64,000 nucleotides of DNA. It comes from Aphelocoma coerulescens (Eukaryota; Chordata; Aves; Passeriformes; Corvidae). Shown here in pieces: positions 50,543 through 61,957 of this stretch. The stretch's first letter is position 1; each line of letters starts with the position of its first letter. The translations under genes were made by a program, and so were the position numbers. The notes beneath the pieces were generated by a model that saw only the letters and a program-made list of their open reading frames with translations, was not told the origin of the DNA and did not search any database. Location: NCBI RefSeq assembly GCF_041296385.1, contig NW_027183506.1, positions 372,001 through 436,000 of the forward strand, in the 5' to 3' direction.

Positions 50543-52810
50543 GTGACGCTATGGAACCTGGTGGAACCGAGGGGCCACAGTGACACTGTGGGGCCTTTTG
50601 GAAGCAACAGGACCCTGGTGGGAAGCCACGGGATGATTAATCCTGCACGAACCTGCTCCAGGTGGGCTCCTCTCTCCCGGCTTCCACAGGTGCTGCTAGG
50701 ATCCCACTCCGGCACTGGCTTGGCACGGGCTCACGGCTTCCTTTGGCAATGGCTCTGCTCCAGGATGGCATGCTGCAGAGAATGCAGGTAGATTTTGTGC
50801 TCACTCCTGGCATGCAGCTGGACAATAAAGCCTGATCCAGCCCCCCCTCAGCATATGTCCGGCTCTGGCATTGGGGCGGGGCAACTTTGGGAGCAGCCCC
50901 AGCCCTGCTCCTGCTCCCGGCTGGGCACCCAGCTGCTGGGACACAGGTGTGTCCTGATGCCACCGTCTACTCCTTTGAGAAGGGGAGGACAGAGTGCATC
51001 AGGGAGTTTGGTGTGGCTTACATGCGGCAAGGAGAAGGTGCAGCCCCAAACTGGCTTTCACTTCTAGAACCTTTTGCTATTGCGGGAGCAGCTGCTGGAG
51101 CTTTTCAACCGAGCTGCAAGAGTGAAAAGTGTGATGGCATGTCTATCTGAGAAGGAAGGTTCGGTGCCGCAGCCTGTTGTGCACAATTTATATGCTGATA
51201 AGAGAAGGGGGTGCTTTTGGAACGTTTTCCTTCCTGACACTTCTGTCTCTGTGAGCTTTAGCTGCTTGGACTCAGGGATACCGAAGGTATGTGAAAGTGA
51301 CTGGGATGCGAGAATCATGTTGCACAGGGAACAGGGAAGGTCAGCAAATGTTTCCTGTCCTGGCACATCTCTCAGTCTGAACTGCAGCTGCAGATGCTTC
51401 ACTTCCGCCAAGGACTCTGCCACCTTGAGAGAAGGATGCGCTCTATGGAGTTGAGAAAGAAAGTGCGTCTCACTAGCTTCTTTCCTCTACTTCATAGACA
51501 GCAAAGGGGCTATGAAAGGCAGCACTGGCTTTTTGTTCTAGGACTTCTTCTTTACAAGCAGCTGCTGGATGTTTGGAAGGGGGTTTGGGATATGCAAAAA
51601 TGAGAGGCTAAGATGGTAAGAGGGTAAGATGGAAGTCATCTGGCAAAAGCAGAGCTCACAAAAGGGCCAGCTGAGAAAGCTCTTGCTGCCTACAACTTCA
51701 ACTGCACCCCTCAAAGCAGCAGCACACACGCTGCTCTCGGCACTTTCCTTCTCAGCTCTACGCACCATCCTAAGCCTTGCCTCTCCCACACTCAGGATCC
51801 AAAGACAACGGCACCAGGGACTGCTCACACACTAAAGGCACCAGGACAAAAGGCTCACCAGCTTGGCCTTTGCATTCCCGCTGACAGCTCCACAGCTTGA
51901 ACCCAGAGAACTGCCTGCTGCCAACAGCCTTTCCAATCACTCTGAGCACCTCATGACAAGGAGTGTGGGGAATGAATCTCCAGCAGCCTCCTGCCCCAGG
52001 CTGTCCCCCGGGAGCAGCCCTGCTCCAGGCCGTGACTGCCACCTGCACAGCCAAAGGACCCAGAGCCGGTGTTACACACCACGGCTGTGCCTGGCACAGA
52101 GACACCAGTGGCCACACAAGTGGCCATGGCACTGTCCACACACAGTCCCTGCTGCTGCTCCCCCAGCCGCTGGCACCAACTCCCAGCCACCCACTCCTAA
52201 AGCCACGGGGCCCACTGGGACACTGCGGGGGCTCGTGGAAGCCAGCGGCCATTGTGACACAGCAATGCTGCACAGAGCCCACGGTGCTTTGTGACCCGTG
52301 GCTCCCAGGAGAGCCTTTGTGATCCTGGGGAACTACAAGGAAGCCTGGCTCCTCTGTGACACCACCACAGAAGCTCAGGGGAGCCCTGGAGACCGTGCTG
52401 ATGCTATTGAACCTGATGCAACCCTGCCTCCTCTGTGACACCACAGAAGCTCTTGGAGCCCTGGAGACCGTGGTGATGCTATGGAACCTGATGCAACCCT
52501 GCCTCCTCTGTGACACCACAGAACCTCTGGGAGCCCTGGAGACCGTGCTGATGCTATGGAACCTGATGCAACCCTGCCTCCACTGTGACACCACAGAAGC
52601 TCAGGGAGCCCTGGAGACTGTGGTGATGCTATGGAACCTGATGCAACCCTGCCTCCACTGTGACACCACAGAACCTCTGGGAGCCCTGGAGACCGTGCTG
52701 ATGCTATGGAACCTGATGCAACCCTGCCTCCACTGTGACACCACAGAAGCTCGGGGAGCTCTGCAGACCGTGGGGATGCTGGCGAAGCTGACGGAACCCT
52801 GGGCACCACA
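50543..52810 (+). repeat. Macrosatellite unit U23, type C, 2268 bp
   Basis: m5 AAT, m6 C, m2 G. Array 52391-52765, r2 GTGGTG. Indistinguishable from U20 at the sites compared. Confidence 0.95.
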
Positions 52811-55078
52811 GTGACGCTATGGAACCTGGTGGAACCGAGGGGCCACAGTGACACTGTGGGGCCTTTTGGAAGCAACAGGACCCTGGTGGGAAGCCACGGG
52901 ATGATTAATCCTGCACGAACCTGCTCCAGGTGGGCTCCTCTCTCCCGGCTTCCACAGGTGCTGCTAGGATCCCACTCCGGCACTGGCTTGGCACGGGCTC
53001 ACGGCTTCCTTTGGCAATGGCTCTGCTCCAGGATGGCATGCTGCAGAGAATGCAGGTAGATTTTGTGCTCACTCCTGGCATGCAGCTGGACAATAAAGCC
53101 TGATCCAGCCCCCCCTCAGCATATGTCCGGCTCTGGCATTGGGGCGGGGCAACTTTGGGAGCAGCCCCAGCCCTGCTCCTGCTCCCGGCTGGGCACCCAG
53201 CTGCTGGGACACAGGTGTGTCCTGATGCCACCGTCTACTCCTTTGAGAAGGGGAGGACAGAGTGCATCAGGGAGTTTGGTGTGGCTTACATGCGGCAAGG
53301 AGAAGGTGCAGCCCCAAACTGGCTTTCACTTCTAGAACCTTTTGCTATTGCGGGAGCAGCTGCTGGAGCTTTTCAACCGAGCTGCAAGAGTGAAAAGTGT
53401 GATGGCATGTCTATCTGAGAAGGAAGGTTCGGTGCCGCAGCCTGTTGTGCACAATTTATATGCTGATAAGAGAAGGGGGTGCTTTTGGAACGTTTTCCTT
53501 CCTGACACTTCTGTCTCTGTGAGCTTTAGCTGCTTGGACTCAGGGATACCGAAGGTATGTGAAAGTGACTGGGATGCGAGAATCATGTTGCACAGGGAAC
53601 AGGGAAGGTCAGCAAATGTTTCCTGTCCTGGCACATCTCTCAGTCTGAACTGCAGCTGCAGATGCTTCACTTCCGCCAAGGACTCTGCCACCTTGAGAGA
53701 AGGATGCGCTCTATGGAGTTGAGAAAGAAAGTGCGTCTCACTAGCTTCTTTCCTCTACTTCATAGACAGCAAAGGGGCTATGAAAGGCAGCACTGGCTTT
53801 TTGTTCTAGGACTTCTTCTTTACAAGCAGCTGCTGGATGTTTGGAAGGGGGTTTGGGATATGCAAAAATGAGAGGCTAAGATGGTAAGAGGGTAAGATGG
53901 AAGTCATCTGGCAAAAGCAGAGCTCACAAAAGGGCCAGCTGAGAAAGCTCTTGCTGCCTACAACTTCAACTGCACCCCTCAAAGCAGCAGCACACACGCT
54001 GCTCTCGGCACTTTCCTTCTCAGCTCTACGCACCATCCTAAGCCTTGCCTCTCCCACACTCAGGATCCAAAGACAACGGCACCAGGGACTGCTCACACAC
54101 TAAAGGCACCAGGACAAAAGGCTCACCAGCTTGGCCTTTGCATTCCCGCTGACAGCTCCACAGCTTGAACCCAGAGAACTGCCTGCTGCCAACAGCCTTT
54201 CCAATCACTCTGAGCACCTCATGACAAGGAGTGTGGGGAATGAATCTCCAGCAGCCTCCTGCCCCAGGCTGTCCCCCGGGAGCAGCCCTGCTCCAGGCCG
54301 TGACTGCCACCTGCACAGCCAAAGGACCCAGAGCCGGTGTTACACACCACGGCTGTGCCTGGCACAGAGACACCAGTGGCCACACAAGTGGCCATGGCAC
54401 TGTCCACACACAGTCCCTGCTGCTGCTCCCCCAGCCGCTGGCACCAACTCCCAGCCACCCACTCCTAAAGCCACGGGGCCCACTGGGACACTGCGGGGGC
54501 TCGTGGAAGCCAGCGGCCATTGTGACACAGCAATGCTGCACAGAGCCCACGGTGCTTTGTGACCCGTGGCTCCCAGGAGAGCCTTTGTGATCCTGGGGAA
54601 CTACAAGGAAGCCTGGCTCCTCTGTGACACCACCACAGAAGCTCAGGGGAGCCCTGGAGACCGTGCTGATGCTATTGAACCTGATGCAACCCTGCCTCCT
54701 CTGTGACACCACAGAAGCTCTTGGAGCCCTGGAGACCGTGCTGATGCTATGGAACCTGATGCAACCCTGCCTCCTCTGTGACACCACAGAACCTCTGGGA
54801 GCCCTGGAGACCGTGCTGATGCTATGGAACCTGATGCAACCCTGCCTCCACTGTGACACCACAGAAGCTCAGGGAGCCCTGGAGACTGTGGTGATGCTAT
54901 GGAACCTGATGCAACCCTGCCTCCACTGTGACACCACAGAACCTCTGGGAGCCCTGGAGACCGTGCTGATGCTATGGAACCTGATGCAACCCTGCCTCCA
55001 CTGTGACACCACAGAAGCTCGGGGAGCTCTGCAGACCGTGGGGATGCTGGCGAAGCTGACGGAACCCTGGGCACCACA
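52811..55078 (+). repeat. Macrosatellite unit U24, type E, 2268 bp
   Basis: m5 AAT, m6 C, r2 GTGCTG. Array 54659-55033. Last member of the regular three-unit pattern. Confidence 0.95.
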
Positions 55079-57346
55079 GTGACGCTATGGAACCTGGTGG
55101 AACCGAGGGGCCACAGTGACACTGTGGGGCCTTTTGGAAGCAACAGGACCCTGGTGGGAAGCCACGGGATGATTAATCCTGCACGAACCTGCTCCAGGTG
55201 GGCTCCTCTCTCCCGGCTTCCACAGGTGCTGCTAGGATCCCACTCCGGCACTGGCTTGGCACGGGCTCACGGCTTCCTTTGGCAATGGCTCTGCTCCAGG
55301 ATGGCATGCTGCAGAGAATGCAGGTAGATTTTGTGCTCACTCCTGGCATGCAGCTGGACAATAAAGCCTGATCCAGCCCCCCCTCAGCATATGTCCGGCT
55401 CTGGCATTGGGGCGGGGCAACTTTGGGAGCAGCCCCAGCCCTGCTCCTGCTCCCGGCTGGGCACCCAGCTGCTGGGACACAGGTGTGTCCTGATGCCACC
55501 GTCTACTCCTTTGAGAAGGGGAGGACAGAGTGCATCAGGGAGTTTGGTGTGGCTTACATGCGGCAAGGAGAAGGTGCAGCCCCAAACTGGCTTTCACTTC
55601 TAGAACCTTTTGCTATTGCGGGAGCAGCTGCTGGAGCTTTTCAACCGAGCTGCAAGAGTGAAAAGTGTGATGGCATGTCTATCTGAGAAGGAAGGTTCGG
55701 TGCCGCAGCCTGTTGTGCACAATTTATATGCTGATAAGAGAAGGGGGTGCTTTTGGAACGTTTTCCTTCCTGACACTTCTGTCTCTGTGAGCTTTAGCTG
55801 CTTGGACTCAGGGATACCGAAGGTATGTGAAAGTGACTGGGATGCGAGAATCATGTTGCACAGGGAACAGGGAAGGTCAGCAAATGTTTCCTGTCCTGGC
55901 ACATCTCTCAGTCTGAACTGCAGCTGCAGATGCTTCACTTCCGCCAAGGACTCTGCCACCTTGAGAGAAGGATGCGCTCTATGGAGTTGAGAAAGAAAGT
56001 GCGTCTCACTAGCTTCTTTCCTCTACTTCATAGACAGCAAAGGGGCTATGAAAGGCAGCACTGGCTTTTTGTTCTAGGACTTCTTCTTTACAAGCAGCTG
56101 CTGGATGTTTGGAAGGGGGTTTGGGATATGCAAAAATGAGAGGCTAAGATGGTAAGAGGGTAAGATGGAAGTCATCTGGCAAAAGCAGAGCTCACAAAAG
56201 GGCCAGCTGAGAAAGCTCTTGCTGCCTACAACTTCAACTGCACCCCTCAAAGCAGCAGCACACACGCTGCTCTCGGCACTTTCCTTCTCAGCTCTACGCA
56301 CCATCCTAAGCCTTGCCTCTCCCACACTCAGGATCCAAAGACAACGGCACCAGGGACTGCTCACACACTAAAGGCACCAGGACAAAAGGCTCACCAGCTT
56401 GGCCTTTGCATTCCCGCTGACAGCTCCACAGCTTGAACCCAGAGAACTGCCTGCTGCCAACAGCCTTTCCAATCACTCTGAGCACCTCATGACAAGGAGT
56501 GTGGGGAATGAATCTCCAGCAGCCTCCTGCCCCAGGCTGTCCCCCGGGAGCAGCCCTGCTCCAGGCCGTGACTGCCACCTGCACAGCCAAAGGACCCAGA
56601 GCCGGTGTTACACACCACGGCTGTGCCTGGCACAGAGACACCAGTGGCCACACAAGTGGCCATGGCACTGTCCACACACAGTCCCTGCTGCTGCTCCCCC
56701 AGCCGCTGGCACCAACTCCCAGCCACCCACTCCTAAAGCCACGGGGCCCACTGGGACACTGCGGGGGCTCGTGGAAGCCAGCGGCCATTGTGACACAGCG
56801 GGGCTGCACAGAGCCCACGGTGCTTTGTGACCCGTGGCTCCCAGGAGAGCCTTTGTGATGCTGGGGAACTACAAGGAAGCCTGGCTCCTCTGTGACACCA
56901 CCACAGAAGCTCAGGGGAGCCCTGGAGACTGTGCTGATGCTATTGAACCTGATGCAACCCTGCCTCCTCTGTGACACCACAGAAGCTCTTGGAGCCCTGG
57001 AGACCGTGGTGATGCTATGGAACCTGATGCAACCCTGCCTCCTCTGTGACACCACAGAACCTCTGGGAGCTCTGCAGACCGTGCTGATGCTATGGAACCT
57101 GATGCAACCCTGCCTCCACTGTGACACCACAGAAGCTCAGGGAGCCCTGGAGACTGTGGTGATGCTATGGAACCTGATGCAACCCTGCCTCCACTGTGAC
57201 ACCACAGAACCTCTGGGAGCCCTGGAGACCGTGCTGATGCTATGGAACCTGATGCAACCCTGCCTCCACTGTGACACCACAGAAGCTCGGGGAGCTCTGC
57301 AGACCGTGGGGATGCTGGCGAAGCTGACGGAACCCTGGGCACCACA
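55079..57346 (+). repeat. Macrosatellite unit U25, type F, 2268 bp
   Basis: Default markers. Array 56927-57301 with CTCTGCAG-led r3. It occupies the first position of a fourth three-unit copy, but a C unit does not follow. Confidence 0.95.
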
Positions 57347-59614
57347 GTGACGCTATGGAACCTGGTGGAACCGAGGGGCCACAGTGACACTGTGGGGCCT
57401 TTTGGAAGCAACAGGACCCTGGTGGGAAGCCACGGGATGATTAATCCTGCACGAACCTGCTCCAGGTGGGCTCCTCTCTCCCGGCTTCCACAGGTGCTGC
57501 TAGGATCCCACTCCGGCACTGGCTTGGCACGGGCTCACGGCTTCCTTTGGCAATGGCTCTGCTCCAGGATGGCATGCTGCAGAGAATGCAGGTAGATTTT
57601 GTGCTCACTCCTGGCATGCAGCTGGACAATAAAGCCTGATCCAGCCCCCCCTCAGCATATGTCCGGCTCTGGCATTGGGGCGGGGCAACTTTGGGAGCAG
57701 CCCCAGCCCTGCTCCTGCTCCCGGCTGGGCACCCAGCTGCTGGGACACAGGTGTGTCCTGATGCCACCGTCTACTCCTTTGAGAAGGGGAGGACAGAGTG
57801 CATCAGGGAGTTTGGTGTGGCTTACATGCGGCAAGGAGAAGGTGCAGCCCCAAACTGGCTTTCACTTCTAGAACCTTTTGCTATTGCGGGAGCAGCTGCT
57901 GGAGCTTTTCAACCGAGCTGCAAGAGTGAAAAGTGTGATGGCATGTCTATCTGAGAAGGAAGGTTCGGTGCCGCAGCCTGTTGTGCACAATTTATATGCT
58001 GATAAGAGAAGGGGGTGCTTTTGGAACGTTTTCCTTCCTGACACTTCTGTCTCTGTGAGCTTTAGCTGCTTGGACTCAGGGATACCGAAGGTATGTGAAA
58101 GTGACTGGGATGCGAGAATCATGTTGCACAGGGAACAGGGAAGGTCAGCAAATGTTTCCTGTCCTGGCACATCTCTCAGTCTGAACTGCAGCTGCAGATG
58201 CTTCACTTCCGCCAAGGACTCTGCCACCTTGAGAGAAGGATGCGCTCTATGGAGTTGAGAAAGAAAGTGCGTCTCACTAGCTTCTTTCCTCTACTTCATA
58301 GACAGCAAAGGGGCTATGAAAGGCAGCACTGGCTTTTTGTTCTAGGACTTCTTCTTTACAAGCAGCTGCTGGATGTTTGGAAGGGGGTTTGGGATATGCA
58401 AAAATGAGAGGCTAAGATGGTAAGAGGGTAAGATGGAAGTCATCTGGCAAAAGCAGAGCTCACAAAAGGGCCAGCTGAGAAAGCTCTTGCTGCCTACAAC
58501 TTCAACTGCACCCCTCAAAGCAGCAGCACACACGCTGCTCTCGGCACTTTCCTTCTCAGCTCTACGCACCATCCTAAGCCTTGCCTCTCCCACACTCAGG
58601 ATCCAAAGACAACGGCACCAGGGACTGCTCACACACTAAAGGCACCAGGACAAAAGGCTCACCAGCTTGGCCTTTGCATTCCCGCTGACAGCTCCACAGC
58701 TTGAACCCAGAGAACTGCCTGCTGCCAACAGCCTTTCCAATCACTCTGAGCACCTCATGACAAGGAGTGTGGGGAATGAATCTCCAGCAGCCTCCTGCCC
58801 CAGGCTGTCCCCCGGGAGCAGCCCTGCTCCAGGCCGTGACTGCCACCTGCACAGCCAAAGGACCCAGAGCCGGTGTTACACACCACGGCTGTGCCTGGCA
58901 CAGAGACACCAGTGGCCACACAAGTGGCCATGGCACTGTCCACACACAGTCCCTGCTGCTGCTCCCCCAGCCGCTGGCACCAACTCCCAGCCACCCACTC
59001 CTAAAGCCACGGGGCCCACTGGGACACTGCGGGGGCTCGTGGAAGCCAGCGGCCATTGTGACACAGCGGGGCTGCACAGAGCCCACGGTGCTTTGTGACC
59101 CGTGGCTCCCAGGAGAGCCTTTGTGATGCTGGGGAACTACAAGGAAGCCTGGCTCCTCTGTGACACCACCACAGAAGCTCAGGGGAGCCCTGGAGACTGT
59201 GCTGATGCTATTGAACCTGATGCAACCCTGCCTCCTCTGTGACACCACAGAAGCTCTTGGAGCCCTGGAGACCGTGGTGATGCTATGGAACCTGATGCAA
59301 CCCTGCCTCCTCTGTGACACCACAGAACCTCTGGGAGCTCTGCAGACCGTGCTGATGCTATGGAACCTGATGCAACCCTGCCTCCACTGTGACACCACAG
59401 AAGCTCAGGGAGCCCTGGAGACTGTGGTGATGCTATGGAACCTGATGCAACCCTGCCTCCACTGTGACACCACAGAACCTCTGGGAGCCCTGGAGACCGT
59501 GCTGATGCTATGGAACCTGATGCAACCCTGCCTCCACTGTGACACCACAGAAGCTCGGGGAGCTCTGCAGACCGTGGGGATGCTGGCGAAGCTGACGGAA
59601 CCCTGGGCACCACA
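57347..59614 (+). repeat. Macrosatellite unit U26, type F, 2268 bp
   Basis: Same haplotype as U25, giving the only adjacent pair of same-type units in the window. Array 59195-59569. A single-unit duplication is the simplest explanation. Confidence 0.95.
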
Positions 59615-61957
59615 GTGACGCTATGGAACCTGGTGGAACCGAGGGGCCACAGTGACACTGTGGGGCCTTTTGGAAGCAACAGGACCCTGGTGGGAAGCCA
59701 CGGGATGATTAATCCTGCACGAACCTGCTCCAGGTGGGCTCCTCTCTCCCGGCTTCCACAGGTGCTGCTAGGATCCCACTCCGGCACTGGCTTGGCACGG
59801 GCTCACGGCTTCCTTTGGCAATGGCTCTGCTCCAGGATGGCATGCTGCAGAGAATGCAGGTAGATTTTGTGCTCACTCCTGGCATGCAGCTGGACAATAA
59901 AGCCTGATCCAGCCCCCCCTCAGCATATGTCCGGCTCTGGCATTGGGGCGGGGCAACTTTGGGAGCAGCCCCAGCCCTGCTCCTGCTCCCGGCTGGGCAC
60001 CCAGCTGCTGGGACACAGGTGTGTCCTGATGCCACCGTCTACTCCTTTGAGAAGGGGAGGACAGAGTGCATCAGGGAGTTTGGTGTGGCTTACATGCGGC
60101 AAGGAGAAGGTGCAGCCCCAAACTGGCTTTCACTTCTAGAACCTTTTGCTATTGCGGGAGCAGCTGCTGGAGCTTTTCAACCGAGCTGCAAGAGTGAAAA
60201 GTGTGATGGCATGTCTATCTGAGAAGGAAGGTTCGGTGCCGCAGCCTGTTGTGCACAATTTATATGCTGATAAGAGAAGGGGGTGCTTTTGGAACGTTTT
60301 CCTTCCTGACACTTCTGTCTCTGTGAGCTTTAGCTGCTTGGACTCAGGGATACCGAAGGTATGTGAAAGTGACTGGGATGCGAGAATCATGTTGCACAGG
60401 GAACAGGGAAGGTCAGCAAATGTTTCCTGTCCTGGCACATCTCTCAGTCTGAACTGCAGCTGCAGATGCTTCACTTCCGCCAAGGACTCTGCCACCTTGA
60501 GAGAAGGATGCGCTCTATGGAGTTGAGAAAGAAAGTGCGTCTCACTAGCTTCTTTCCTCTACTTCATAGACAGCAAAGGGGCTATGAAAGGCAGCACTGG
60601 CTTTTTGTTCTAGGACTTCTTCTTTACAAGCAGCTGCTGGATGTTTGGAAGGGGGTTTGGGATATGCAAAAATGAGAGGCTAAGATGGTAAGAGGGTAAG
60701 ATGGAAGTCATCTGGCAAAAGCAGAGCTCACAAAAGGGCCAGCTGAGAAAGCTCTTGCTGCCTACAACTTCAACTGCACCCCTCAAAGCAGCAGCACACA
60801 CGCTGCTCTCGGCACTTTCCTTCTCAGCTCTACGCACCATCCTAAGCCTTGCCTCTCCCACACTCAGGATCCAAAGACAACGGCACCAGGGACTGCTCAC
60901 ACACTAAAGGCACCAGGACAAAAGGCTCACCAGCTTGGCCTTTGCATTCCCGCTGACAGCTCCACAGCTTGAACCCAGAGAACTGCCTGCTGCCAACAGC
61001 CTTTCCAATCACTCTGAGCACCTCATGACAAGGAGTGTGGGGAATGAATCTCCAGCAGCCTCCTGCCCCAGGCTGTCCCCCGGGAGCAGCCCTGCTCCAG
61101 GCCGTGACTGCCACCTGCACAGCCAAAGGACCCAGAGCCGGTGTTACACACCACGGCTGTGCCTGGCACAGAGACACCAGTGGCCACACAAGTGGCCATG
61201 GCACTGTCCACACACAGTCCCTGCTGCTGCTCCCCCAGCCGCTGGCACCAACTCCCAGCCACCCACTCCTAAAGCCACGGGGCCCACTGGGACACTGCGG
61301 GGGCTCGTGGAAGCCAGCGGCCATTGTGACACAGCGGGGCTGCACAGAGCCCACGGTGCTTTGTGACCCGTGGCTCCCAGGAGAGCCTTTGTGATGCTGG
61401 GGAACTACAAGGAAGCCTGGCTCCTCTGTGACACCACCACAGAAGCTCAGGGGAGCCCTGGAGACCGTGCTGATGCTATTGAACCTGATGCAACCCTGCC
61501 TCCTCTGTGACACCACAGAAGCTCTTGGAGCCCTGGAGACCGTGGTGATGCTATGGAACCTGATGCAACCCTGCCTCCTCTGTGACACCACAGAACCTCT
61601 GGGAGCTCTGCAGACCGTGCTGATGCTATGGAACCTGATGCAACCCTGCCTCCTCTGTGACACCACAGAACCTCTGGGAGCCCTGGAGACCGTGCTGATG
61701 CTATGGAACCTGATGCAACCCTGCCTCCACTGTGACACCACAGAAGCTCAGGGAGCCCTGGAGACTGTGGTGATGCTATGGAACCTGATGCAACCCTGCC
61801 TCCACTGTGACACCACAGAACCTCTGGGAGCCCTGGAGACCGTGCTGATGCTATGGAACCTGATGCAACCCTGCCTCCACTGTGACACCACAGAAGCTCG
61901 GGGAGCTCTGCAGACCGTGGGGATGCTGGCGAAGCTGACGGAACCCTGGGCACCACA
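59615..61957 (+). repeat. Macrosatellite unit U27, type D, 2343 bp
   Basis: m1 C and m3 C, so it is neither like U4/U10/U16 at m1 nor like U16/U19 at m3. Array 61463-61912, six copies, r1 with GACCGTG (as in U4, unlike U10, U16 and U19). Confidence 0.95.
61463..61912 (+). repeat. 75-bp minisatellite, 6 copies (unit U27)
   Basis: D order with rX in third place; r2 GTGGTG. The GACCGTG form of r1 keeps a CpG that is TpG in the D arrays of U10, U16 and U19. Confidence 0.95.

Larger units (their letters stand above)
48275..55078 (+). repeat. Three-unit higher-order repeat, copy 3 (F-C-E), 6,804 bp
   Basis: U22, U23, U24. The copy is 75 bp shorter than the two before it because its first member has a five-copy F array in place of the six-copy D array. 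Confidence 0.85.
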
